Origin: Ruminococcus sp. FC2018
GTDB lineage: Bacteria > Bacillota > Clostridia > Oscillospirales > Ruminococcaceae
DNA: 64,000 nucleotides
Assembly (NCBI RefSeq): GCF_000621805.1
Contig: NZ_JHXH01000005.1
Span: 1 to 64,000 of the forward strand
Direction: 5' to 3'
The notes beneath the pieces were generated by a model that saw nothing but the letters and a program-made list of their open reading frames with translations, was not told where the DNA came from and searched no databases. This document shows positions 44,214-52,140 of the stretch, in pieces (within the stretch, counting starts at the first letter, position 1; every line of letters begins with the position of its first letter). Position numbers and translations under genes: made by a program.

Positions 44214-44253
44214 AATATAACATACTCGGATCAGCCATTATAAAAATGGATTC
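44214..44253 (-). promoter_or_regulatory. GAATCC-element promoter 3 (small membrane proteins)
   Basis: Leftward: GAATCCATTTTTATA (44239-44253), 19 bp, -10 TATATT (44214-44219). Confidence 0.72.
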
Positions 44254-44269
44254 CGATTTAGGGAACAGG

Positions 44270-45310
44270 CTATTTCTTTATCTTACCGAGACCAAAGTTG
44301 AAAAGGCTTAAAGCTGCAAACGCAATACTTGCAACCTCTACACCTTTCCCTAATATGTTGAGGATGAGTTTACCTTTGCTTTTCGGATTGTTATTGGCTA
44401 CAATGGGAGGGGGTGTTTCTACTTGAATTGTTGTTTCGACACTGTCCGGTTCTTCAGCTGCTTCCAAAGTTGCTACAAGATTAGCATAGATAGCTTTGTA
44501 CTCGTTCATATCAACAGGCATCTGATACGGATCGGCACATTTCATCTCGTTTACCGCTGCCATCATCGTGCAGATACTTTCGTATGAATACCACTGACTG
44601 CTCGTAAACTTTTCAATAAATACAGGGAGATAATTGAACGGGCAGGTTTTTATGTAGTGGTATTTGCATTCGACATCAATATAAGGATTGGTGAAGGTTA
44701 TAACCTTAAATATCTTCGGACGTTCAACACCGGCTCTCTCTAAAGCAATTCTCAGCAGATGTTCACGCTCGTCCATCTTTTCGGCTATATTGCCATCGTA
44801 ATGCATACAATTGCCTATCCTGTAGAAACCGCCTTGCTCATCAATAAAAATATTCTTCTTGCTGTTTTTGATCTCAACAATGAATATAGCCTTGTTGGTA
44901 AAAACAATAGCGTCGATCTCCGTGCGTTTTCCGTCAAATTCAAGCTCAACATTTCTAAGCACAGCATTCTCGCAGCCAAGATTCTCCAATGCCCGAAAAA
45001 CCTTTTGCTCGCCGTATTTACCTGAGATCTCAGCCGCAATTTTATTGCCCACAGATTTGCTGCTCTGGATAAACTTTTCAAGCAGGGTGTCCGCAGCGCC
45101 GTTGCGCTCATCGTTGAGTTTTTTCATATGTTCAACAACGTCCCATAGTCTAAGATTGCCTTTTTCAGCGTGCTGGGAATTGAAAGTAAGATCGACTATT
45201 TCCTTTTGAAGCTTAAGAAGCTCGGGTAATAACTCTGACTTGGTGTATGTGTCTTTGTTGAATGCGCTGATTTGCGACTTTATCTCGTTTACTCTCTCTG
45301 CAATATTCAT
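44270..45310 (-). CDS. NERD-domain protein with C-terminal membrane segment
   Basis: 346 residues from ATG 45310 (behind AAAAGGATGA). A coiled-coil start (NEIKSQISAFNKDT..LLPELLKLQKEIVDL) precedes a NERD domain: KYGEQKVFRALENLG, TEIDAIVFTNKAIFIVEIKN, with the E..D..ExK catalytic pattern of PD-(D/E)xK-like nucleases. The C-terminus is hydrophobic (ILNILGKGVEVASIAFAALS). NERD proteins are predicted DNA-processing nucleases. The gene has its own promoter, overlapped by a palindrome. Confidence 0.82.
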   Translation of the reverse strand: MNIAERVNEIKSQISAFNKDTYTKSELLPELLKLQKEIVDLTFNSQHAEKGNLRLWDVVEHMKKLNDERNGAADTLLEKFIQSSKSVGNKIAAEISGKYGEQKVFRALENLGCENAVLRNVELEFDGKRTEIDAIVFTNKAIFIVEIKNSKKNIFIDEQGGFYRIGNCMHYDGNIAEKMDEREHLLRIALERAGVERPKIFKVITFTNPYIDVECKYHYIKTCPFNYLPVFIEKFTSSQWYSYESICTMMAAVNEMKCADPYQMPVDMNEYKAIYANLVATLEAAEEPDSVETTIQVETPPPIVANNNPKSKGKLILNILGKGVEVASIAFAALSLFNFGLGKIKK

Positions 45311-45398
45311 TTGACTCATCCTTTTCAACATCGTCATCTCTTTAACTAACTGCCGGCAATTCTACTTGTGCACATAAATAAAAATGCCATACTAATCA

Positions 45399-45448
45399 TA
45401 AAGGATATCCTTTAAGTTTAGTATAGCATCTACTTTGTTTGTTGTCGA
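45399..45448 (-). promoter_or_regulatory. Promoter and palindromic operator of the NERD gene
   Basis: TCGACA, 17 bp, TATACT (leftward; -10 at 45420-45425). Just downstream, at the expected transcription start, lies the perfect 16-bp palindrome TAAAGGATATCCTTTA (45399-45414). A repressor bound there would block initiation; the XRE regulator next door is a candidate. Confidence 0.65.
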
Positions 45449-45487
45449 GCAATGATTTATTGCGCAACGGTCAGCCACATATGTTTA

Positions 45488-46435
45488 CTAGCAATTTGCC
45501 GGATTTGGATTGAAACGTAAATATCGTTTTGCATATCTATTATTGTAAGAGCTTAGCTTTTCTAATCTTTTATATCCGTCTTGGTTAAAAAATGTTCCTC
45601 CTGGTTTTATAAAGAAAAAGGTTAATGCGTCATAATAATCTGCAAGATCAGCAAATGTAGGTTCTTTCTTTAGTTGTATCATCATTTCGTCAAAAGCACT
45701 TTTATATATAGGTTCTTCTAATATGCTAAAATCGATTGGAACAAAGCGTTCAAGCTCTGTTGTGAAAGCAGCAGCCATTTCATCGATTAAACTTGGGTCT
45801 ATTTTATAATCTTTGTATATTTTATATGAAAGCGCTTTTTTATCTGTTAATACGGTTAAAGCTGATTCCACGCATTTTAGAAAATAGTAAAATGAAATGT
45901 AATTCGAAGCGATAAAGATTTCTTCCGACTCTTGTTGATATGACAGAAGGTAGTTGTTCATAATATTCTCATATTCTTCAAGGCTTGCCATAATACCATG
46001 GAATTTGTCCGTGTTATCATTTACAAACACAGGAAAACTAGCTCCATGATGTATTTGCTCAAAAGGCATACTTTCCCATGCGGTATAGAACTCTTGTTGT
46101 AATAGATATGCAATGGAAAATGGCTCGTTTTTTAATGCATTATCGTCAACAAATATCGGGAAACAACTCCTCAATGATTCCTTTATTAATTTGGTGTCAA
46201 TATTAAATCTGTAATTCGATAGGTCACTAAAAACAAGTTCTTCTAAGGTAACATCAAAGAATTTCATATATAATACTTTTGTTTCATCATCCACTTTGTT
46301 TTTACCTCTTTCAAAGTTTGAGATGTATTGATGATCATCAGAGCCGAACCTCTTTGCAAGCTGCTCCTGAGTTAAGCCATATGCTTCTCGTAATGCCTTG
46401 ATGTTCTCTTTAGTGCGAATATCACTTATTTCCAT
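45488..46435 (-). CDS. XRE-family transcriptional regulator
   Basis: 315 residues, ATG behind GGAGGTATG. N-terminal HTH (about 9-65): IKALREAYGLTQEQLAKRFG..QYISNFERGKNKVDDETK. The remaining 250 residues are helical with no known effector domain. Length and architecture resemble Rgg/PlcR-like or phage-type sensors, but the tail lacks recognisable TPR signatures. The NERD gene lies downstream in the same direction. Confidence 0.82.
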   Translation of the reverse strand: MEISDIRTKENIKALREAYGLTQEQLAKRFGSDDHQYISNFERGKNKVDDETKVLYMKFFDVTLEELVFSDLSNYRFNIDTKLIKESLRSCFPIFVDDNALKNEPFSIAYLLQQEFYTAWESMPFEQIHHGASFPVFVNDNTDKFHGIMASLEEYENIMNNYLLSYQQESEEIFIASNYISFYYFLKCVESALTVLTDKKALSYKIYKDYKIDPSLIDEMAAAFTTELERFVPIDFSILEEPIYKSAFDEMMIQLKKEPTFADLADYYDALTFFFIKPGGTFFNQDGYKRLEKLSSYNNRYAKRYLRFNPNPANC

Positions 46436-46477
46436 TAAGCATACCTCCTTTATCTCTTGGGATTATCTGTTAAGAGC

Positions 46478-46506
46478 ATTATAACATAAACCAGCAATGT
46501 AGTCAA
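46478..46506 (-). promoter_or_regulatory. Sigma-A promoter of the XRE regulator
   Basis: TTGACT, 17 bp, TATAAT, leftward. The perfect palindrome GCGATATATCGC sits 40 bp upstream (46543-46554) between this and the rightward promoter. Confidence 0.75.
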
Positions 46507-46593
46507 TTAATCCAAATCGAAATATAAACTACATATTGACGAGCGATATATCGCACGTTAACATTGTGCCACGATACCCGGCTTGATTCTAGC

Positions 46594-46622
46594 TTGACAA
46601 TATCCGCACAAAGAGGTATACT
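46594..46622 (+). promoter_or_regulatory. Sigma-A promoter reading toward the repeat array
   Basis: TTGACA, 17 bp, TATACT. It is followed by a coding scrap (KKIDKVSILFEDIAVFGV, stop at 46690) and then the 21-bp repeat array. A similar AGAGGTATACTATCACA occurs at about 11000. Confidence 0.7.
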
Positions 46623-46690
46623 ATCACACCAACAAGAAGATCGACAAGGTCAGTATTCTTTTTGAGGACATTGCCGTGTTCGGGGTTTAA

Positions 46691-46865
46691 AACTTAAAAT
46701 GTACCCTCAAAACCTTAAATTTTACTTTGAAAACTTAAAACTCCGACTCTAAAACTTAAAATATTCGTTTGAAACTTTAAATTTCGACCTTAAAACTTAA
46801 AATCTACACCTTTAAACTTTAAATCTTTTCTTGATATTTTAAGTTTCTTGTGCTAAACTTAAAAT
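46691..46865 (+). repeat. Nine 10-bp repeats phased at 21 bp (AACTTAAAAT array)
   Basis: AACTTAAAAT or one-to-two-base variants start at 46691, 46711, 46732, 46753, 46773, 46794, 46815, about 46834 and 46856: intervals of 20-21 bp, two helical turns. The spacers are unrelated to each other. The array ends 5 bp before the ribosome site GAGGTGAT of the decayed gene at 46883. Confidence 0.9.
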
Positions 46866-46882
46866 CAAAAGAGGTGATTTCA

Positions 46883-47501
46883 ATGAATGAAGCAGGATTG
46901 AAGGAACTTGTTGAGAAAATAGTAAATGTCAAAGCAGAGTTTCAGACGATAGAAGTCAAGCGCAGCAATACTGAATGCTCTTGTTCACCGTGATTACAGT
47001 ATTCACACAGAGGGCATGCCGATTCAGATAATGGTGTTCAGTGACAGGCTTGAGATCAAAAATCCGGGTGGTCTGTATGGCAGATTAACTCTTGATGACC
47101 TCGGTAAAACACAGCCTGATACAAGAAATCCTGTACTTGCCACAGCTCTGGAGCTTATGGGAGTTACAGAGAATCGTTACAGCGGTATACCTACAATAAG
47201 GAACGAACTTGAACAGCATGGTTTACCTCAGCCTGAGTTTGCAGTTATCCGTGGTGAGTTCTGCGTTACGTTCCATCTTAAAGAAGAAGCAAAAATGCAG
47301 GAGAATAATGCGGATAAGCCTACCCTTGAGCAATTTTGTAAAACACCACGCAGCCGAAAAGAGATCACTGAATTTCTTGGGATAAGATCTGCAACTTATG
47401 CTATCAATAAGTATGTTATCCCACTCGTTGAGCAGGGCAAATTGTTTATGGAGATACCGGATAAACCGACAAGCAGAAACCAGAGATTCTACTCAAAGTA
47501 A
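46883..47501 (+). pseudogene. AlbA_2 / RecG-like ATP-binding protein gene, decayed
   Basis: ATG 46883 opens MNEAGLKELVEKIVNVKAEF, QTIEVKRSN, the start of a divergent AlbA DNA-binding protein, and stops in frame at about 46990. A shifted frame from about 46974 continues ALVHRDYSIHTEG, DRLEIKNPGGLYGRLT, TRNPVLATALELMGV and a winged-helix C-terminus (KTPRSRKEITEFLGIRSATY). The central part (150 or more residues) is deleted. The second part could in principle be translated from ATG 47016. Confidence 0.8.
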
Positions 47502-47633
47502 AGAGTGCTGTTCTTCCAAGCGCTGACGCTCGCAGCTGCTCTGGTCGAGGGCAGACGCATCATCATTTCAGGCGGAAATTATACTCTTGATAACACGATC
47601 TCGGAGGAGATCGCACGGAAAGGAAGCAGTATT

Positions 47634-48020
47634 ATGAGAATCGCAGTAACCTATGAAAACGGACAGATCTTTCAGCATTTCGGCAGAACAGAGCAGTTCA
47701 AGCTCTATGACGTTGCCGACGGCAAGATCATCAATGAGCAGGTAGTTGGAACAATGGGCGCAGGACACGGCGCACTTGCAGGATTTCTGAAGAATGCACA
47801 GGCTGACGTTCTTATCTGCGGAGGCATCGGCGGCGGTGCGCAGATGGCTATGCAGGAGGCTGGCATCACCCTCTACGGCGGCAATTCGGGCAGTGCCGAT
47901 GAAGCGGTGAAGGCTTTCCTTGCACACACACTTGTTCAGAACGATAACCCGACCTGCGATCATCACCACGAACACGGCATAGGTCATATCTGTGCAAGCC
48001 ACAGCTGCGGTGATCACTGA
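47634..48020 (+). CDS. NifX/NifB-like cofactor-binding protein with His-rich tail
   Basis: 128 residues from ATG 47634 (behind AAAGGAAG). MRIAVTYENGQIFQHFGRTE, then FKLYDVADGKII, and GGIGGGAQMAMQEAGITLYG are the dinitrogenase iron-molybdenum cofactor-binding fold (NifX/NafY/YedF-like). The C-terminal tail, CDHHHEHGIGHICASHSCGDH, is a cluster of His and Cys that likely binds metal. Upstream in the same frame lies about 40 codons of apparent unrelated remnant. Overlaps the next gene by 1 bp, so the pair is coupled. No nitrogenase genes are near. Confidence 0.85.
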   Translation: MRIAVTYENGQIFQHFGRTEQFKLYDVADGKIINEQVVGTMGAGHGALAGFLKNAQADVLICGGIGGGAQMAMQEAGITLYGGNSGSADEAVKAFLAHTLVQNDNPTCDHHHEHGIGHICASHSCGDH

Positions 48021-48829
48021 TGAAGATAGTCACACTTGTAGAAAACTCCTGCGGCAATGAAAAGTGTATCGCAGAACACGGACTATGCATCTATATCGAG
48101 ACACAAAAGCATAAACTCCTGCTCGACACAGGGCAGACGGACGCAGTTGTGAAGAACGCCGAAGCTCTTGATATTGACCTGTCTGCCGTCGATACTGTTA
48201 TCCTCAGTCACGGTCACTATGACCATTCGGGCGGTATATTGCCCTTTTCAAAGCTCAATAACACTGCACAGATCATCCTGCAAAGAACAGCAGCCGAGCC
48301 GCATTACAACGGTGAACGCTATATCGGCATTGATACTGATATACTCAAATTGACAAATGTACGCTTTATTGAAGGCGATTTGAAGATAGATGATGAGCTG
48401 TTCCTGTTCAGCGGTATCAAAGGCAGGCGGTGCTATCCGCAGGGGAACAGGAGGCTGTCTTGTATGAAAAACGGTGAAATAGTTCCTGATGATTTCATTC
48501 ATGAGCAATGCCTCGTTATCACGCAAAACGGCAAACGCTGGCTGCTGTCGGGCTGCGCTCATAACGGCATACTCAATATACTTGATAAATATAAGGAGCT
48601 GTTTGACAGCTATCCCGACTACGTTATCACGGGATTCCATATGATGAAGCGTGAGGGCGAGCATACCGAAGAAGAGAAAGCTGTTATTATTCAGACAGCG
48701 CAGGAGCTTTCACAGCTTGATACTGTCTTTTACAGCGGTCACTGCACAGGCATTGCTGCATTTGATCTGATGAAGCAGATCATGGGCGATAAACTCATTG
48801 CCCTGCACAGCGGCGAATCTGTCAACTGA
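48020..48829 (+). CDS. Metallo-beta-lactamase-fold hydrolase
   Basis: 269 residues, start coupled to the preceding stop. KIVTLVENSCGN..GLCIYIETQKHKLLLDTGQ then the metal motif LSHGHYDHSGG (HxHxDH), LLSGCAHNGILN with another His, and GFHMMKREGE. This is the short MBL type close to the 7,8-dihydropterin-6-methyl-4-(beta-D-ribofuranosyl)-aminobenzene-phosphate synthase-like group. Often found next to NifX/NifB-like genes. Cytosolic; substrate unknown. Confidence 0.85.
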   Translation: MKIVTLVENSCGNEKCIAEHGLCIYIETQKHKLLLDTGQTDAVVKNAEALDIDLSAVDTVILSHGHYDHSGGILPFSKLNNTAQIILQRTAAEPHYNGERYIGIDTDILKLTNVRFIEGDLKIDDELFLFSGIKGRRCYPQGNRRLSCMKNGEIVPDDFIHEQCLVITQNGKRWLLSGCAHNGILNILDKYKELFDSYPDYVITGFHMMKREGEHTEEEKAVIIQTAQELSQLDTVFYSGHCTGIAAFDLMKQIMGDKLIALHSGESVN

Positions 48830-48881
48830 CAAAAATGGATCGCTTTTTGTTTTAACATCTTGCCTGACAGGGATCTTTCTC

Positions 48882-48910
48882 TTGAACCTGCCGCCAAATT
48901 GTGCTATAAT
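48882..48910 (+). promoter_or_regulatory. Promoter of the YdcF-like gene
   Basis: TTGAAC, 17 bp, TATAAT (48905-48910). Confidence 0.75.
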
Positions 48911-48933
48911 AGTATTATCACAACGAACAGGCG

Positions 48934-49878
48934 GTGTACCCATTGAAACGAAAACCACATATACATTTTATATCATTTCTGCTCGCCCTGTGTCTGTGCG
49001 TTCAACTCACAGGCTGTGCAAGCAGCTCGTCCAAAGATTCAGGCGAAAGCTCCGCAGCCGTATCTTCTGCCGACTTATCACATACCTCGTCAGACCAAAG
49101 GGGTGTGGATAAGATAGTCGAGGAAATGGTCGTTGACTACGGAAGCTACGGATCTAAGGCAAAGGATAAGATAGACACCCTGCTCGGTGAGCTTTCTGCC
49201 TGCGACACATCTGCGGGCAAACGCTGGAAAAACATAATGGACATCTGGACATCGGACGACCTTGGCAAACATCTTAATTACGATGTTCTCCCCGACGGAC
49301 TGCCTGATACGGACGAGCTTTGCATAGTCGTCCTCGGATTTCAGCTCAAGGCCGACGGCACGATGAAGGACGAGCTGATACAGCGCCTGACCGTCGCCCT
49401 GAACAGTGCGAAAAAGTACCCTAAGGCGTACATTGTCTGCACCGGCGGCGGCACTGCATCGGAAAACGAAGCTGCATCGGAAGCAGGCGAAATGGCAAAG
49501 TGGTTAGAGCAGCAAGGGATAGACAAAAAGCGCATCATCATCGAGGATAACTCGATAACAACGGCGCAGAATGCAATATTTACCTACGATATACTGACAT
49601 CGAAATACACCTCGGTAAAAAAGCTGGCTATCGTTTCGAGCGACTATCACATCGCAACGGGAGAGCTGCTGTTCAGGGCAGTGTCGATCCTGCGTGCAAG
49701 CGAAGCCGGCAGCGAAAAGCTTGAGGTGGTTTCAAACGCTGCGTGGAAAGCGCCCTCCGGTTCGCTTTCGGCAATGTTCCAGGCAGGTGCGCTCATCGAG
49801 CTGTCAGGCGACGTAAAAACAGCGTTCGATATCTACTACGATAACTATGATATCCATTCGCTTCCGCCGCTGAAATAG
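48934..49878 (+). CDS. YdcF/SanA-like (DUF218) lipoprotein
   Basis: 314 residues if GTG 48934 is used; TTG 48943 has better spacing to AGGCGG and is a close alternative. A lipoprotein signal peptide (ISFLLALCLCVQLTGC) with Ser-rich spacer precedes a helical domain and the DUF218 core: ELCIVVLGFQL, IVCTGGGTASENEAASEAG, IIIEDNSITTAQNA and LAIVSSDYHIATGELLF. The family is linked to envelope and cell-wall functions. It stands alone after its own promoter. Confidence 0.82.
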   Translation: MYPLKRKPHIHFISFLLALCLCVQLTGCASSSSKDSGESSAAVSSADLSHTSSDQRGVDKIVEEMVVDYGSYGSKAKDKIDTLLGELSACDTSAGKRWKNIMDIWTSDDLGKHLNYDVLPDGLPDTDELCIVVLGFQLKADGTMKDELIQRLTVALNSAKKYPKAYIVCTGGGTASENEAASEAGEMAKWLEQQGIDKKRIIIEDNSITTAQNAIFTYDILTSKYTSVKKLAIVSSDYHIATGELLFRAVSILRASEAGSEKLEVVSNAAWKAPSGSLSAMFQAGALIELSGDVKTAFDIYYDNYDIHSLPPLK

Positions 49879-50484
49879 CTTATGGTAAAATAGCCATTTG
49901 AGTGAAGAAAAAATGCTCACCGTTTTATTTCAAAAATGACCTTAGATCGCAAAAATCATGACCATTGTTGCCTCGAAAAACGGCTGATGTTCAGATATGT
50001 TATGACTGTTTGTACCTCCTGCACCTTGACGTTTATTTGACGCTTATCGGTTTTTGATTCGGCTAAAAGTCAGCAGAGATCACAACAGGCAGGCAATCGG
50101 GAAGCTTCGTAAAACCGCCGCTTTTGCGCTATTTGAAGGACTTTGAAAAGCCCTCGGACGCTGTTCAAGTCCCGTTTGCCGCATAGTACACAGCGTGTAC
50201 CACGCTTGGCCGCCTTTGGTTAATTATCAAGGGCGGATTTCTTTGTGTCACGGCGAATCATCACCTGTCTGTAACCTATAATAACTGCTCGCAAACACGG
50301 CGTTTGCGAGTGAATATGTCGCTTCAAAATGAACAGTTGCCGCACAAGTTGAACAGTGCCATCGGCGAGAATGAACACTTTCATCGCACGAAGTGAACAG
50401 CAGCAGAAAATGATTGCGTAGGAGCTCGATTTCACGATAGAATAGTGTTATGAATATTCCGCATAAAAACGAGCGTTAAAACCG
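49879..50484. other. Gene-free stretch before the IS21 relic
   Basis: No coding frame I can support. It contains a hairpin CTCGCAAACACGGCGTTTGCGAG at about 50287-50310 and four GAACA-containing direct repeats at about 50330-50400 (AATGAACAGT, GTTGAACAGT, AATGAACACT, AGTGAACAGC). The first part carries the same TTGACG-TTTATTTGACGC repeats seen near 345-370. Confidence 0.5.
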
Positions 50485-50621
50485 CACGAATTGTGCATAC
50501 AAAACGCTTAAACCGTGCATGCTCGCCGCACCATTGTGCATATAGTTGAACGGCAAAAGATCCTGCGGTAAAATGTTGATACACGCAAATTGCGTGAATT
50601 CAACAAAAGGAGGTCATAGAA

Positions 50622-51065
50622 ATGACCAATTATCGTGAGATCCTGAGGCTCAGCAGGCTCGGGCTTAACAAAGCACAGATCGCAGGTGCCTGCGGATGTT
50701 CAAGAACTACTGTCATCAAGGTTCTGAGCATTGCTGCTGCACAAGGATTGAGCTATCCTCTGCCTGATGGAATGTCAGACAAACAGCTTGCAGATACTAT
50801 CGTTCCTGCAAATGCGGCAAAACCGGAGTACAAAAAGCCTGCGCTGCTTATACTTGACGAATGGCTGCTGTATCAGCTCAAAGAATCAGAAGCAAGAGAT
50901 CTTCTCGAAATAGCTGAAGCTCGTTACAAAAAGGGATCAATGATTTTTTGTTCGCAGTTTTATGTACCCGTCTGGCGTGACAAGATTGGTTCACCTATCA
51001 TTGCTGATGCCATATGTGACCGTATCGTTCATGATTCATATCGCATCGTAATTGAATGCGAGTAA
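50622..51065 (+). pseudogene. IstA start fused in frame to IstB end by deletion
   Basis: 147 codons, ATG behind AAAGGAGG. Residues 1-66 are the IstA N-terminus (MTNYREILRLSRLGLNKAQI, CGCSRTTVIKVL helix-turn-helix). From about residue 68 it is the IstB C-terminus (PALLILDEWLLYQLKESEAR, MIFCSQFYVPVWRDKIG, ADAICDRIVHDSYRI). More than 600 residues, including the IstA DDE core and IstB Walker A, are gone. The frame is still open, so a HTH-containing chimera might be made. Confidence 0.85.
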
Positions 51066-51200
51066 TCAATGAGAAAGAGAAAAGGTGTAAACGAAGAAAA
51101 GAAATAAGGCACCTTAGGTGCACCGAACGGACCTACTTGCGTTGGTCATGAGTTTAACGCATTAAGGTTTTCCAAGGAGAGTGAGGTTATGCTTAGGCAT

Positions 51201-51302
51201 AAAAAAGAGTGACGCACCCGGCATCACTCTCCTTGCTAAACCCCGCATCAGGCGCTCAGGTCACACTCCTGCGTTGCCTTATCCTCCTGTAGGATTAAAA
51301 AC
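51201..51302 (-). ncRNA. Candidate small RNA with own promoter and terminator
   Basis: The leftward promoter TTGACA-17-TATCAT (51309-51337) should start RNA near 51302. The about 100-nt transcript begins with hairpin ATCCTACAGGAGGAT, has a GC-rich middle (GCAACGCAGGAGTG, CGCCTGATGCGGGG) with pairing potential, and ends at terminator AGAGTGATGCCGGGTGCG, TCACTCTTTTTT. No start codon with a sensible frame inside. I do not recognise a known RNA family. Confidence 0.55.
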
Positions 51303-51308
51303 ATATTA

Positions 51309-51337
51309 ATGATACCATGGCATAGATTGATTGTCAA
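51309..51337 (-). promoter_or_regulatory. Promoter of the candidate small RNA
   Basis: TTGACA, 17 bp, TATCAT, leftward. Confidence 0.65.
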
Positions 51338-51548
51338 TATTCAGTCGTACGTTTTTCATGCACAATTCAAGCATTCTCCGTGCACGGTTTCAGCGGAAAC
51401 CATGCACAAAACGAACGGTTTATGTGCACTCGCTGAACGGAATATGCAACGTGCGGAGGCATTTTACGATTTATCATGAGTTTAACATTGTGGTACTGTT
51501 CAACTTTACATTGTCATGCTATACTATTATAGTCAGGAGTGTGATGAA

Positions 51549-52140
51549 ATGCTTATATACATAGTTGAAGATGAGGCGAACATCAGAGAGCTGGAAAGCT
51601 ATGCCCTTGAAAAGAACGGCTTTGAAGTGCAGTCATTTGAAAACTCTAACGGCTTTTATGATGCGATCAAAATACGCACGCCCGATCTGATACTGCTGGA
51701 CATTATGCTGCCGGGCGATGACGGGCTTACGATACTTGGTAAGCTTCGCAGCGATCCTGCCTGTTCGAGAATACCCATTATCATCATCTCGGCAAAATCC
51801 ACCGAGCTTGACCGTGTGAAAGGGCTTGACCTGGGAGCTGATGATTATATGTGCAAACCGTTCAGCGTTATGGAAATGGTCAGCCGTGTGAAAGCAAGGC
51901 TCAGAGGTGTTCAGGACAAAAATGGCAATATCATAAATTTTGAGAACATTACTATGTCTGAGGATATAAGGACAGTGACCGCAGGCAGCACGCCTGTGGA
52001 GCTTACCTTTAAGGAATATGAGCTTCTGAAATTGTTTTTGAGAAATCCTAAGATCGTGCTTCGGCGTGATGACATACTTGATAGGATATGGGGACATGAC
52101 AGCACAGGACGTACTCTTGACGTGCATGCACGTTATGTCA
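51549..52140 (+). pseudogene. OmpR/PhoB-type response regulator, 3' end replaced
   Basis: Starts MLIYIVEDEANIRELESYAL; phospho-acceptor in LILLDIMLPGDDG, Lys in CKPFS; winged helix with LTFKEYELLKLFLRNP and LDRIWGHDSTGRTLDVH. After DVH it leaves the family: the expected VRYLRQKL wing is missing and the frame runs on through DNA of the next gene until 52475. The recognition helix start is present, but the final hairpin wing is lost, so DNA binding is doubtful. Confidence 0.8.

Larger units (their letters stand above)
50485..51425 (+). mobile_element. IS21-family relic with multiple inverted terminal repeats
   Basis: Left end: TTGTGCAT, CCGTGCAT, TTGTGCAT at about 50491, 50513 and 50535. Right end: ATGCACAA, CGTGCACGG, ATGCACAA at about 51358, 51379 and 51402, in inverted orientation. 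IS21-type ends carry such multiple transposase sites. Only a short fused gene remains inside, so the element is non-autonomous. Confidence 0.72.

Noticed and set aside
47505-47633. N-terminal extension of the NifX-like protein
   Set aside because: NifX proteins start at MRIAV; the upstream 43 codons resemble an unrelated remnant, and a ribosome site lies directly before ATG 47634.
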